This document shows positions 8,425 to 17,595 of a stretch of DNA of 64,000 nucleotides, one piece after another. The stretch spans positions 62,001-126,000 of the forward strand of contig CBDBJL010000016.1 in assembly GCA_965206365.1 (NCBI GenBank). Direction: 5' to 3'. The position numbers and the translations under genes were made by a program. The DNA comes from CBDBJL01 sp965206365 (GTDB lineage Bacteria > Pseudomonadota > Alphaproteobacteria > JABAAW01 > JAHZMA01). Position 1 is the first letter of the stretch, and each line of letters opens with the position of its first letter. Under the pieces are notes generated by a model. The model searched no databases. It was not told the DNA's origin and worked only from the letters and a program-made list of their open reading frames with translations.

Positions 8425-9507
8425 ATGATTTTAATCCAATTTATATGGCATAATGCACTCGCATTCCTAACAGTTTTAAGCTTGATCATCTTTATTCACG
8501 AACTCGGACATTTCCTAGTTGCGCGTTATTACGGCATTAAAGTAAAAACATTCTCGCTGGGTTTTGGTCCTGAACTTATTGGTTTTACCGGAAAAACAAG
8601 TCAAACACGGTACCGTTTCAGCCTCTTGCCACTTGGTGGGTATGTTTCAATGTATGGCGAAGAACTCAATCGCAAAGAAAATGACCCACAAACTTCTTTT
8701 TCTGCTCGCAAACCCCATGCCCGTGCCATGGTAATAGCTGCAGGGCCGATTGCCAATTTTATTCTTGGGTTCTTGCTTATGTGCTTATTTTTTCTCCTGC
8801 AGGGTGTGAATACAGATCGGCTATATGGTATTAATATCGGCAATATTGTCGCACATAGCCCCGCGCAAAATGCTGGCTTTCAAGTAGGGGATCGGATCAC
8901 CCATATTAACGATAAAAAGATTCGCTCCTTTCCTGATCTTGTCAATATCGTTCGAAATAGCCAAGGCAACAATTTAACATTCACCCTTTTACGCCCCGAA
9001 GCCCCTCCCCTTACCCTTACCCTTACCCCTGGAATAAAAGGCTTAGAGGAAAATAATGATAACCATCAATCCTATTATATTGGCATCGGTGCTTCCCAGC
9101 AACAGCTAGTGTCGGTAAATCTTTGGCAAGCGACCGTACTAAGTGTAGATAATATTTTCTGGTTCACCCGTGAAACTTTTCAGGCTCTTGGAGAAATCAT
9201 CAATGGCAAACGTGGTACCGAAGATTTAGGCGGACCTATTCGTATTGCGATGGTAACGCAAGAATTTGCGAAACATGGCATCATTAATTTAATTTTTTTC
9301 ACCTCTATACTCTCAATCAATTTAGGGTTAATTAACCTATTTCCAATTCCAGTTTTAGATGGAGGACATTTGGTTTTTATTTTTTACGAAATGCTGGCGA
9401 GAAAACCTGTTTCTTTGAAAATAAAAGAAAAAATGATGCAATTTGGTTTTGCAATTATTATCGCTTTAATGCTATTTGTCACTGTGAATGATCTCCTCTA
9501 TCTCTAG
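8425..9507 (+). CDS. rseP: Site-2 zinc metalloprotease RseP
   Basis: 360 aa inner-membrane protease that cleaves anti-sigma factors and remnant signal peptides within the membrane. The zinc-binding HELGH is at residues 25-29 in the first membrane helix, and the second active-site motif NLFPIPVLDGG is near the C-terminus. One PDZ domain lies between (about residues 115-185, GFQVGDRITHIND). A run of CCCTTA hexamers at about 9008-9028 encodes a PLTLTLTP stretch between the PDZ domain and the following helix; it is in frame and harmless. It sits between dxr and bamA, the standard envelope-cluster order. Confidence 0.97.
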   Translation: MILIQFIWHNALAFLTVLSLIIFIHELGHFLVARYYGIKVKTFSLGFGPELIGFTGKTSQTRYRFSLLPLGGYVSMYGEELNRKENDPQTSFSARKPHARAMVIAAGPIANFILGFLLMCLFFLLQGVNTDRLYGINIGNIVAHSPAQNAGFQVGDRITHINDKKIRSFPDLVNIVRNSQGNNLTFTLLRPEAPPLTLTLTPGIKGLEENNDNHQSYYIGIGASQQQLVSVNLWQATVLSVDNIFWFTRETFQALGEIINGKRGTEDLGGPIRIAMVTQEFAKHGIINLIFFTSILSINLGLINLFPIPVLDGGHLVFIFYEMLARKPVSLKIKEKMMQFGFAIIIALMLFVTVNDLLYL

Positions 9508-9562
9508 CTTGGAAAATGACAAACACTTCTTATCTCATATTCAGATTATCTTCTATTTTATA

Positions 9563-11899
9563 ATGGCAAAACAACCTTGGTACAAATTACGATTGGGTTT
9601 CTGGCTAGGCCTATCAGTAATTTTGCTGTTAGCAACACCTCTATATGCCCAAAATAATAATGATATTATTGAAGATATTGTTATCCGTGGCACGCAACGC
9701 ACCGATGGCTTAAGTCTACTTTCCTACCTGCCACTAGGCATTGGCGATACATTCAGCCAAGATTTAATGGATAAGGCCCTAAAAACATTATATACAACAG
9801 GAAATTTTAGTGATATCCGCATCACGCGCGAAAACAATGATCTCGTCATTACCATTTCTGAACAACCAATCATCAATGAAATTGTTTTTGAAGGCAATAA
9901 TATAATTGAAACGAAAATTCTAGAAACCGAAATGCGCACCCGTCCGCGTCAAATTTATAATGAAGCCCGAATCCAAAGTGATGTGCGCAACATGATTAAT
10001 CTTTACCAACGCTACGGACGATTTGCCATTCGCATTGAGCCCAAAATCATTCGCCTTGAACAAAATCGAATTAATCTCGTTTTGGAAATTAGTGAAGGAC
10101 GCAAAACATCCATTGATCATATTGCTTTCATCGGCAATCGATTTTTTACTGATTCACGCCTACACGACGAAATTTATTCACGCGAACGGGCCTTTCTACG
10201 ATTTTTTGGAACGAATTTTGACCCAGAAAGATTAGAGGGAGATCGCCAAGGGCTACGCGACTTCTACCGCAATCATGGTTTTCCTGATATCGAAATCACC
10301 TCAGCGATCGCTGAGCTTTCGCGCGCACAACAATATTTTTTGGTGAATTTTTCCCTAAATGAAGGCAATCGGTTTAAAATTGGTGAAATTAAATTAACCA
10401 GCGATGTCGCCAAGCTAGAAGCGAATGCGGCTAAGCTACAAAAAGTGCTAAAAAAATCACCTTTAGAATCAGGTGATTGGTATCATTTCAACCGAATCGA
10501 TGATATCCAACTCAATCTGATTACTGCCGCCAACAATTTGAGTTTTCCCTTTGTGGATGTTGTGATTGAAGAGATTAGAAATCTTGAAGATTCTACGATC
10601 GATATTCACTTTAAGCTCATCCGTGCACCCAAAATATACATTGAGCGTATCGAAATTATTGGCAATACCCGTACCCTTGATAATGTTATTCGTAGAAAAT
10701 TACTGTTTACTGAGGGTGATGCCTTGATTCAATCTAAAATTAACCGTGCACAACGCGATTTGCAATTTACTGGCTTTTTCAAACATGTTCAACTCTCAAC
10801 CCTGCCAGGCAGTAAAGCCAGTAATATTATTTTACAAATTGCTGTGAAAGAAAGACTAACGGGAACCTTAAATTTTGGTCTTGGTTATGGTAGCCTGAAT
10901 GGGGCCTCTCTTAAATTCGGCATTCAAGAACAGAATTTTGGCGGTAGAGGCAACAAAATAGGAGCTTCTCTTGAGGTCAATAGCAATAACAACAATCTCG
11001 CTTTTTCTAATAGCAAACCCTTTTACCGTGGATTACCCTTAACCTTAGACTACCAACTCTTCCGAAACCAAAGTGCGTTACCCACATTGCCCTATAATGT
11101 TACAAATCAAGGCATCAGCGCGAACATTAATTACCAAATTGGTTCCTCTTTTTGGCGACATAGTTTTGGTTATTCAGCTACCCAAAATATTTTCGGCAAA
11201 ATCCAAAATGTTGATTTTGACCGCGATAATAATCCTAACACCATAATGTTAGAGCCGGCAATTCCTAAACTTTTTCGTCAAACATTAACTTTTGCCCTCA
11301 CGCAAAGCTTCAGTCGTGATACCCGTAACAAACGCTTTGGTCCTAGCAAAGGTTCTAATTTTTCGATCTATCAAAGCTATGCTGGAATCGGTGGTGATGA
11401 TCATTACGTTCAAACCATTCTCAATTACGCTATTTACCATAGCCTCACCCGAAATAGCACCATCGATTTTCGTATGCGCGGCATCACAATTAACGAAACC
11501 GAAGGGCGCTTAAACAGCACCCATGGGCGTTTTACCGGTGGGCAATATTTGCGCGGTTTTGTCTATGGCGGTGTGGGCCCGATCAGTAGCACAGGGCTTC
11601 ACGTTCCCGTAACCGATATCCTTACCACCTCGATAGAAACATTTTTCCCGGTAGGGCTACCCCCCGAAACCAATATCGTGGGAACAGTTTTTTTAGATAA
11701 TGGTATTGTTACCAACACTGATTATGAACATAATTATAGTGGGCTACAAGATACTGGCTCTATTCGTGGCAGCTGGGGTTATGGTTTGGTATGGCGCTCT
11801 CCAATCGGAATCATTAAATTTGAATGGTATCGTCCCTATGTTTATGAAGAATATGATCAATTAGATCTGTATGAATTCTCGATCGGGGCTAGCTTTTGA
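9563..11899 (+). CDS. bamA: Outer membrane protein assembly factor BamA
   Basis: 778 aa from the ATG at 9563. An earlier in-frame ATG at 9488 would overlap rseP and put 25 residues before a clear signal peptide (MAKQPWYKLRLGFWLGLSV, cleavage near ATPLYAQ). Five POTRA domains (about residues 30-430) bind substrate, then an Omp85 beta-barrel follows with the conserved LRGF loop (GGQYLRGF) and a C-terminal aromatic end (EFSIGASF). BamA inserts beta-barrel proteins into the outer membrane. It is followed, with overlapping stop and start, by the Skp/OmpH-like periplasmic chaperone. Confidence 0.97.
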   Translation: MAKQPWYKLRLGFWLGLSVILLLATPLYAQNNNDIIEDIVIRGTQRTDGLSLLSYLPLGIGDTFSQDLMDKALKTLYTTGNFSDIRITRENNDLVITISEQPIINEIVFEGNNIIETKILETEMRTRPRQIYNEARIQSDVRNMINLYQRYGRFAIRIEPKIIRLEQNRINLVLEISEGRKTSIDHIAFIGNRFFTDSRLHDEIYSRERAFLRFFGTNFDPERLEGDRQGLRDFYRNHGFPDIEITSAIAELSRAQQYFLVNFSLNEGNRFKIGEIKLTSDVAKLEANAAKLQKVLKKSPLESGDWYHFNRIDDIQLNLITAANNLSFPFVDVVIEEIRNLEDSTIDIHFKLIRAPKIYIERIEIIGNTRTLDNVIRRKLLFTEGDALIQSKINRAQRDLQFTGFFKHVQLSTLPGSKASNIILQIAVKERLTGTLNFGLGYGSLNGASLKFGIQEQNFGGRGNKIGASLEVNSNNNNLAFSNSKPFYRGLPLTLDYQLFRNQSALPTLPYNVTNQGISANINYQIGSSFWRHSFGYSATQNIFGKIQNVDFDRDNNPNTIMLEPAIPKLFRQTLTFALTQSFSRDTRNKRFGPSKGSNFSIYQSYAGIGGDDHYVQTILNYAIYHSLTRNSTIDFRMRGITINETEGRLNSTHGRFTGGQYLRGFVYGGVGPISSTGLHVPVTDILTTSIETFFPVGLPPETNIVGTVFLDNGIVTNTDYEHNYSGLQDTGSIRGSWGYGLVWRSPIGIIKFEWYRPYVYEEYDQLDLYEFSIGASF

Positions 11900-12468
11900 T
11901 TCGCATTTTTGGACTCATTCTATTGCTTATATTGCCTGTGTCTGGCTATGCATTTGATGTCCCCCAAGCAACCGAAAACACCACAAAAATTGGCTTAATT
12001 GACTTTCAAACCGTCTTGGTTAATTCTTTGGCTTGGCAAAGTTTTATTCAGAAAATTAAAATCAAAACCGAAAAATTTCAAGCAAAAACCCTCGATCTAC
12101 AAAAAGATATTACCCAACGTGAAAAACAAATCTGGCGCCAGCAAAACCAGCTCAACCGAGCAACATTAAATGCAAAAAATACCGAATTAGATAAATTAAA
12201 AACGCGCTATCAAAGGCAACTACAAGAAGATAAAGATGCTTTGGATCATGTTTATGCAAATGTTCAAGATCTGATTCGCCAGCATATTTATGATATTTTG
12301 CGGATAATCGCCGACGAAAAAAATATTAATTTGGTTTTCAACGCAGGCATCAATACCAACGCCGTGATTATTGCCGATAAAAATATGGATTTAACGCAAG
12401 AAACTCTCTTGCGATTAAATAAAATTTTGCCTAATATTGATGATAAATTTTTAAAAAATTTCCCCTAA
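11896..12468 (+). CDS. skp: OmpH/Skp-family periplasmic chaperone
   Basis: 190 aa. A signal peptide (MIRIFGLILLLILPVSGYAF) is followed by a short beta segment (IGLIDFQTVLVNS) and a long charged coiled-coil region (about residues 60-125), the layout of the trimeric jellyfish-shaped Skp that carries unfolded outer-membrane proteins to BamA. The start is TTG at 11896, overlapping the bamA TGA stop, so translation is coupled. Its place between bamA and lpxD is conserved across proteobacteria. Sequence identity in this family is low; the call rests on architecture and synteny. Confidence 0.9.
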   Translation: MIRIFGLILLLILPVSGYAFDVPQATENTTKIGLIDFQTVLVNSLAWQSFIQKIKIKTEKFQAKTLDLQKDITQREKQIWRQQNQLNRATLNAKNTELDKLKTRYQRQLQEDKDALDHVYANVQDLIRQHIYDILRIIADEKNINLVFNAGINTNAVIIADKNMDLTQETLLRLNKILPNIDDKFLKNFP

Positions 12469-12490
12469 CTATCATTCACTGTAATCTCTA

Positions 12491-13540
12491 ATGCCACCTT
12501 ATCCCTTTCAATCTCAATCCATTGCGCTAAAGGCCTTACTAGAAACCCTGGCATTACCCTTTGAAACTATGGCGAAACAGATCACCCAACATGCCTATAA
12601 AATGATTAATGGTATCGCCTCGCTTCAAGAACCAAATGCAGAGAAACTACACTATCTGAACCATCTTAATCAGGAGGCAATCTTCAATATTGAGTCTATG
12701 TGTGTTTCTCCAATTTTTTGCTTAGTATCACCCAACATTCTGCAAAAAATTTCTCCTTTGCTTCCCAGCGAAAGTAAAATTTGTTTTATCCCATGCAAAA
12801 ACCCTAAACTAACATGGGCACGTGCTACCTTGCTGCTCTACCCAGACTACCCTGCCGTCAGATCTGATCAGCAAAATCCAATCTTAGACAAGCCTATCGC
12901 TGTGGGGAGTCACAGCTACATCGACGCCAACAGCCAGATTGGTAATCATTGCCAGATTGGATATAATACTACAATCATAAATAGTAAGATTGGAAATTAT
13001 TGCCAGATTGGAAATAATGTTTCACTAAGCCATTGCGTTATTGGCAATGATACCACAATTAATTCCGGGGCAACCTTGGGCGAGGCTGGCTTTGGTGTTG
13101 TTTTTGGTGATGATCCCAAGATACCTTCGACAAAAATTCTACAATTAGGACAAGTAGTGATTGGCAAACATTGTTTGATTGGGGCTAATTCTACAATTGA
13201 TCGGGCTGTTATCCACGAAACCACCATTGGCGATGACACAAAAATTGATAATCTTGTTCAAATCGGACATAATGTTAAAATTGGTAAAAATTGTTTAATT
13301 GCGGCCGCTTGTGCTATTGCAGGTTCTACAGTTTTAGGCAATAATGTGATCATGGGTGGCGTATCCGCAATTACTGATAATAGAAATATTGCAGATGGTG
13401 TAGTCATTGGGGGGGGGTCTGTGGTATATACAGATCAACTAAAAAAACAACGCATTTGGGGAGTGCCCGCACGTCCTTTCATGCAACAAGCACGCCTAAA
13501 TGTTTTATTGGACCGCATGCTAAAAAAAGAAAAAAAATAG
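12491..13540 (+). CDS. lpxD: UDP-3-O-(3-hydroxyacyl)glucosamine N-acyltransferase
   Basis: 349 aa, third step of lipid A synthesis (N-acylation of UDP-3-O-acyl-glucosamine). An N-terminal uridine-binding domain (about 1-115) is followed by a left-handed beta-helix of hexapeptide repeats (IGNHCQIG, IGNYCQIG, IGKNCLIA and others, about 135-320). The catalytic His lies in the LVQIGHNVKIG segment. The C-terminus has the IWGVPARPFMQQAR signature. fabZ and lpxA follow, as in other proteobacteria. Confidence 0.97.
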   Translation: MPPYPFQSQSIALKALLETLALPFETMAKQITQHAYKMINGIASLQEPNAEKLHYLNHLNQEAIFNIESMCVSPIFCLVSPNILQKISPLLPSESKICFIPCKNPKLTWARATLLLYPDYPAVRSDQQNPILDKPIAVGSHSYIDANSQIGNHCQIGYNTTIINSKIGNYCQIGNNVSLSHCVIGNDTTINSGATLGEAGFGVVFGDDPKIPSTKILQLGQVVIGKHCLIGANSTIDRAVIHETTIGDDTKIDNLVQIGHNVKIGKNCLIAAACAIAGSTVLGNNVIMGGVSAITDNRNIADGVVIGGGSVVYTDQLKKQRIWGVPARPFMQQARLNVLLDRMLKKEKK

Positions 13541-13548
13541 GAGTAACC

Positions 13549-14022
13549 ATGATCGAAACCGTGCCAAACAATATTATTCTACCCAATCAAGATTTATCCG
13601 ATATTATGTCTTATATCCCCCATCGTTATCCTTTTTTGATGATTGATCGTGTTATCGATATTCATGCTCATAAACAAGCGGTGGGCATTAAATGCGTTAC
13701 GATTAACGAACCCTATTTTGCCGGGCATTTCCCTCACGAACCAATTATGCCAGGCGTGTTAATTATTGAGGCAATGGCACAAACCTCGGCAATTTTAATT
13801 GGGGCTTCGATAAATTTAAAAGCAGAAAAAAAACTAATTTATTTCCTTAGCCTTGATAAAACGCGTTTTCGTAAGCCGGTAGTGCCTGGTGAAGTTTTAG
13901 AATTGCATGTTAAATATAAATCTAATCGTGGGTTAATATGGTCATTTACCAGCGAGGCAATTGTTAATGGTACATTGGTTGCCCAAAGCCAATTTAAAGC
14001 CACTGTCAGAGATACGAAATAA
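13549..14022 (+). CDS. fabZ: 3-hydroxyacyl-ACP dehydratase FabZ
   Basis: 157 aa from ATG 13549, chosen because TAGGAG lies just upstream; the open frame extends 5' into lpxD but that part does not look like FabZ. It is a hot-dog-fold enzyme that dehydrates 3-hydroxyacyl-ACP in fatty acid elongation. Active-site His is in FAGHFPHEPIMPGVL and the catalytic Glu in the following LIIEAMAQ helix. PHRYPFLMIDRV at the N-terminus is diagnostic. It competes with LpxA and LpxD for 3-hydroxyacyl-ACP, which explains its position between them. The stop overlaps lpxA in TAATG. Confidence 0.98.
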   Translation: MIETVPNNIILPNQDLSDIMSYIPHRYPFLMIDRVIDIHAHKQAVGIKCVTINEPYFAGHFPHEPIMPGVLIIEAMAQTSAILIGASINLKAEKKLIYFLSLDKTRFRKPVVPGEVLELHVKYKSNRGLIWSFTSEAIVNGTLVAQSQFKATVRDTK

Positions 14023-14831
14023 TGCCAATACATCCTACTGCACAAATTGAACCTGGTGCCCAAATTCATGAAACTACCGAAATAGGCCCTTGGTGCATTA
14101 TTGGTAACCAAGCCAAAATTGGTGCCCGAACAAAATTATATAGCCATGTTTGTATTGATGGCGATACCGATATTGGCATGGATAACGATATCTATCCCTT
14201 TTGCGTGTTGGGAACTGCCCCGCAACATACCAAGTGCGATGGTCAGGGAACGCAACTTATTATTGGGGACCATAATAAAATTCGTGAATATGTGGTTATT
14301 CATCGCGCTATTAAAAGCCATGGCAAAATAACAAAAGTTGGTGACCATAACATGTTTATGCTTGGCACCCATCTTGGGCATGATGTGCAAATTGGCTCTC
14401 ACATAATTTGTGCCCCGCATACCTTAATTGGTGGCCATGTCTGGATCGAAGATTATGTAACCGTTGGTGGCAATGCTTCTGTGCATCAATTTAGCCGTAT
14501 TGGCAAATATGCCATGGTTGGCGCACAATTTCTGGCACGGCGCGATCTGATCCCCTATGGTTTGATTAATAGCCCTGATAGTAGAAATTTGGCCGGTTTA
14601 AATATTATTGGCATGCGGCGACGAGGATTTACGCGTAGTCAAATTTCCAATGTTCAAAAAGCCTATAACATCTTGTTTTTACAAACAAATACTATGGAAC
14701 AAGGGAATGAAATCATTAAGACGCAGTTTTATGATTGTTCAGCAGTTGCTGAAATTATCCGCTTCCTTGATCACGATTCGATTCGCCACTATATTCGCCC
14801 TAACCAATCCAATGAAATCTCCGAGCCATAA
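14022..14831 (+). CDS. lpxA: UDP-N-acetylglucosamine O-acyltransferase
   Basis: 269 aa, first enzyme of lipid A synthesis (3-O-acylation of UDP-GlcNAc). An N-terminal hexapeptide-repeat beta-helix (IHPTAQIEPGAQIHETTEIG onward) contains the catalytic His region in THLGHDVQIG. The C-terminal helical domain has NIIGMRRRGFTRSQI. Length is standard. It is coupled to fabZ by TAATG and followed 3 nt later by lpxI. Confidence 0.98.
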   Translation: MPIHPTAQIEPGAQIHETTEIGPWCIIGNQAKIGARTKLYSHVCIDGDTDIGMDNDIYPFCVLGTAPQHTKCDGQGTQLIIGDHNKIREYVVIHRAIKSHGKITKVGDHNMFMLGTHLGHDVQIGSHIICAPHTLIGGHVWIEDYVTVGGNASVHQFSRIGKYAMVGAQFLARRDLIPYGLINSPDSRNLAGLNIIGMRRRGFTRSQISNVQKAYNILFLQTNTMEQGNEIIKTQFYDCSAVAEIIRFLDHDSIRHYIRPNQSNEISEP

Positions 14832-14834
14832 TTT

Positions 14835-15635
14835 ATGCTTGCGATTATTGCTGGCTATGGGGATTTACCAATCATTTTAGCAAATCATCTGCAAACCCCG
14901 GTTTTTATCCTAGGAATTGCAAATAACTGGAATCCAAAGGATTTCACTCATTTCAAAAATGCCGAAATTGGCATCGGAGATCTAGAAACAGGAATCCGAA
15001 TCTTGAAAGAAAATCACTGTGATGAATTAATTTTTGCCGGAAAAGTTCAGCGTACCGAACTACATGCAATTGCCAAAGATCCACTTTGTGAAAAAATATT
15101 CCAAGATACTTTAGCCCAAGGCGATGATTACGCACTTCGTAGCCTACATAAAATACTAGAAGAACACGGTTTTAAAATTACCGCCCCGCACATATTATGC
15201 CCTGAGCTAATCTGCCAACATCGTGGCTCTTTAGGTAAGAGCCATCCCACTGATTCTGAAATGCGAGATATTATCAGAGGGCAAGAAGTGTTATCGATCA
15301 TTTCTGCCGCCGATATTGGGCAAGCCGCTATTATTCAACAAGGACTCACCCTAGGGATTGAAGCCATCGAAGGCACAAATGGCTTAATAAAACGGATCGC
15401 TCCCCTACAAATCAATCATAAAGGTGCCATCTTAATTAAATTACCCAAAATTGGACAAACCGACATTCTGGATTTACCAGCCATTGGTATCGAGACTATA
15501 AAACTTGCCGTACAATGTAATTTCGGTGGAATTGCCATTGCCAAAGAAAAAACGATTTTCATTCATGCCCAAGCCGCCATTGCTTATGCCGATGCCCATC
15601 AATTATTCATCTATGCTTTAGAGGAGCTAGCATGA
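14835..15635 (+). CDS. lpxI: UDP-2,3-diacylglucosamine pyrophosphatase LpxI
   Basis: 266 aa of the LpxI (DUF1009) family, the alphaproteobacterial replacement for LpxH that hydrolyses UDP-2,3-diacylglucosamine to lipid X and UMP. Visible signatures are the N-terminal IIAGYGDLP, AGKVQRTEL, the catalytic-region segment with DIGQAAIIQQG and AIEGTNGLIKR, and the C-terminal LPAIGIETIKLA. It sits between lpxA and lpxB, overlapping lpxB by 4 nt (ATGA), so the pathway is ordered lpxD-fabZ-lpxA-lpxI-lpxB. Confidence 0.96.
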   Translation: MLAIIAGYGDLPIILANHLQTPVFILGIANNWNPKDFTHFKNAEIGIGDLETGIRILKENHCDELIFAGKVQRTELHAIAKDPLCEKIFQDTLAQGDDYALRSLHKILEEHGFKITAPHILCPELICQHRGSLGKSHPTDSEMRDIIRGQEVLSIISAADIGQAAIIQQGLTLGIEAIEGTNGLIKRIAPLQINHKGAILIKLPKIGQTDILDLPAIGIETIKLAVQCNFGGIAIAKEKTIFIHAQAAIAYADAHQLFIYALEELA

Positions 15636-16807
15636 TTTACTTTATCCTTGCCGGAGAGGCTTCGGGGGATGATTTTGGGGCAAATTTAATGCATGAATTA
15701 AAAAAACGTGATCAAGCTGCCAAATTTTATGGTGTTGGTGGTAAATTAATGTTAGCGCAAGGGCTTGAAAGCCTATTTCCAATGGAAAAAATTAACATTA
15801 TGGGTTTCACTACCGTATTTACGCAAATTCGACAACTCTATCGTTACATTCGTTGGGCGGCGAACCACATTAACCAAATAAAACCTGATCGGGTTATTAC
15901 CATCGATGCGCAAGATTTTTCGATTCGCTTAGCAAGGCGAATTACGATAAACACCGTTAAGATTCATTATATTGCTCCTACAGTTTGGATTTGGCGCAAA
16001 AATCGTGCCTACGAATATGCGAAACAATTTGATATCATTTTAACTTTAATGCCGTTTGAACCCGATTATTTTAACTGCCATGGTGGCAATGCAATTTATG
16101 TTGGGCATGAATTATTTGCTAACCCCCATTTTCTCCATGCTGATGGCACAAAAATCCGTACTCAAGCATTAGCGAAACTTCCCCCCGCTGCTTCGAATCA
16201 AAAAATCCCAACGCAAGAACCCCAATTAATAGCAATTTTACCGGGAAGTCGCCAAAGTGAAATTAATCGATTATTAACAATATTCATCGAAACTGCCAGC
16301 CAGATCTACACGCAAAATCCGCATACGGCCTTTATCATTCCAACCTTCCCTCAATTTCGTGAGAAAATTTACCACACCCTAAAAACGAAAGCCAGCCACC
16401 TCCCCGTTACTGTGATTACTGATGAGAGCGAACGCTTCAACGCTATGCAGGCAGCAAACCTTGCCCTTGCCGCTTCAGGCACCGTCTCCTTGCATCTGGC
16501 CGCCTTAAAATGCCCCCATTTAATTGCGCATCGCATTGATTGGATGAATTGGGTGATTTGGAAGTTATTGGTCGGTAAAGTTAATATTTTTAACATTATT
16601 TCCCGAAAAAAACTGATTCCAGAATATCTACAACTCAATTGCACACCAAAAAAACTGGTACAAGGCTTGCAAAAATTAAACAACCCTACCATACAGAAAC
16701 AACAAATTGCAGCTCTGGCTCCACTGATCAAAAAATTTGATACCCCCACAAATCAAACGCAACACAGCTATGTTGTTGATATTATCCTATCGGCCACAAA
16801 AAATTAA
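15632..16807 (+). CDS. lpxB: Lipid-A-disaccharide synthase
   Basis: 391 aa GT19-family glycosyltransferase that joins lipid X and UDP-diacylglucosamine. N-terminal ILAGEASGDDFGANLM is diagnostic, as are IHYIAPTVWIWRKNRA in the middle and the nucleotide-binding LLPGSRQSEI-like element (AILPGSRQSEI). The C-terminal AASGTVSLHLA and IIPEYLQ-like (LIPEYLQ) regions are also present. It starts within the lpxI stop (ATGA). It is the last gene of the long plus-strand run and converges on the TIGR02186 gene 12 nt away. Confidence 0.97.
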   Translation: MIYFILAGEASGDDFGANLMHELKKRDQAAKFYGVGGKLMLAQGLESLFPMEKINIMGFTTVFTQIRQLYRYIRWAANHINQIKPDRVITIDAQDFSIRLARRITINTVKIHYIAPTVWIWRKNRAYEYAKQFDIILTLMPFEPDYFNCHGGNAIYVGHELFANPHFLHADGTKIRTQALAKLPPAASNQKIPTQEPQLIAILPGSRQSEINRLLTIFIETASQIYTQNPHTAFIIPTFPQFREKIYHTLKTKASHLPVTVITDESERFNAMQAANLALAASGTVSLHLAALKCPHLIAHRIDWMNWVIWKLLVGKVNIFNIISRKKLIPEYLQLNCTPKKLVQGLQKLNNPTIQKQQIAALAPLIKKFDTPTNQTQHSYVVDIILSATKN

Positions 16808-16818
16808 TCACAGGAAAA

Positions 16819-17595
16819 TTAATCATTGCGCCGAAGCATCCAATAAGCCAAAGCACCGGAAATAATGGCTAGAAAAATTGCGACAATCCCATACAAAAAG
16901 CTATAATTATGGGCAAAAGCAAACAAAAAACCCAAAAAACCACTCTTGCGAATAAATAATGGCAAAGCCTGCGCTGAAACAACATAACCATCGCGCAAAT
17001 AATAAGTCTCAATAATATAAGTTCCCGCCGCCACATTCACTGGGAAAGTGAGATCGGCACGAAATAATCTTTTTCCTAACCACCGCAATCTATCAGAGCT
17101 TTGTAGGTAAAGTCCTTGCTTAACCATTTGTTCAATAAAAAATGGCCGCATTTCTTGATTGATTCTGATTGCTTCTTCCAGGGTTGCATTAGAGACCCTA
17201 CCTTGAATATCGAGTGAATTCAAATCTAACTGATACGTTTCCCTAGCACTTGGGCTGGCAAAGCTAGAAACCTCACGCGCAGACACAATATGGTAAAAAC
17301 GGGGGGTATCATGATAATGAATGCTACTTCCCTTTAACCATAACCCTAATTGACGTTCTTTTTTATCGAGGATAAAATCTTGATTCGCTCCTTTGGCAAT
17401 GATGATTACATCGCCCTCATCACTATCAATCGCCCCATAAATCAACACTTTCGTCCCGGTAAAACGATGCGAAATATCAACATAATAACTAGAAACATCG
17501 GCAACAATTCTAGAATTTTGTGCCAGCACCCCATAAGACCCTAATAGCGCCAACAACAAAATTGCCAATCTTGGTAATATCTGCAACATTATCAC
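16819..17595 (-). CDS. TIGR02186-family membrane-anchored protein
   Basis: 258 aa, function not established. It has a signal peptide (LPRLAILLLALLGSYGVLAQ), a periplasmic beta-rich domain containing VLIYGAIDSDEGDVIIIAKG, and one C-terminal membrane helix (about 230-252) ending in basic residues. This matches the TIGR02186 family, common in alphaproteobacteria next to a TauE/SafE permease, as here: its start (GTG 17595, or ATG 17589) overlaps the permease stop by 4 nt. The tight pair suggests a permease with a periplasmic partner. The substrate is unknown. Confidence 0.8.
   Translation of the reverse strand: MIMLQILPRLAILLLALLGSYGVLAQNSRIVADVSSYYVDISHRFTGTKVLIYGAIDSDEGDVIIIAKGANQDFILDKKERQLGLWLKGSSIHYHDTPRFYHIVSAREVSSFASPSARETYQLDLNSLDIQGRVSNATLEEAIRINQEMRPFFIEQMVKQGLYLQSSDRLRWLGKRLFRADLTFPVNVAAGTYIIETYYLRDGYVVSAQALPLFIRKSGFLGFLFAFAHNYSFLYGIVAIFLAIISGALAYWMLRRND

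Noticed and set aside
9005..9030. CCCTTA hexamers resembling telomere repeats
   Set aside because: They are in frame inside rseP, encode a PLTLTLTP stretch, and are too short to be anything but a coding microsatellite.
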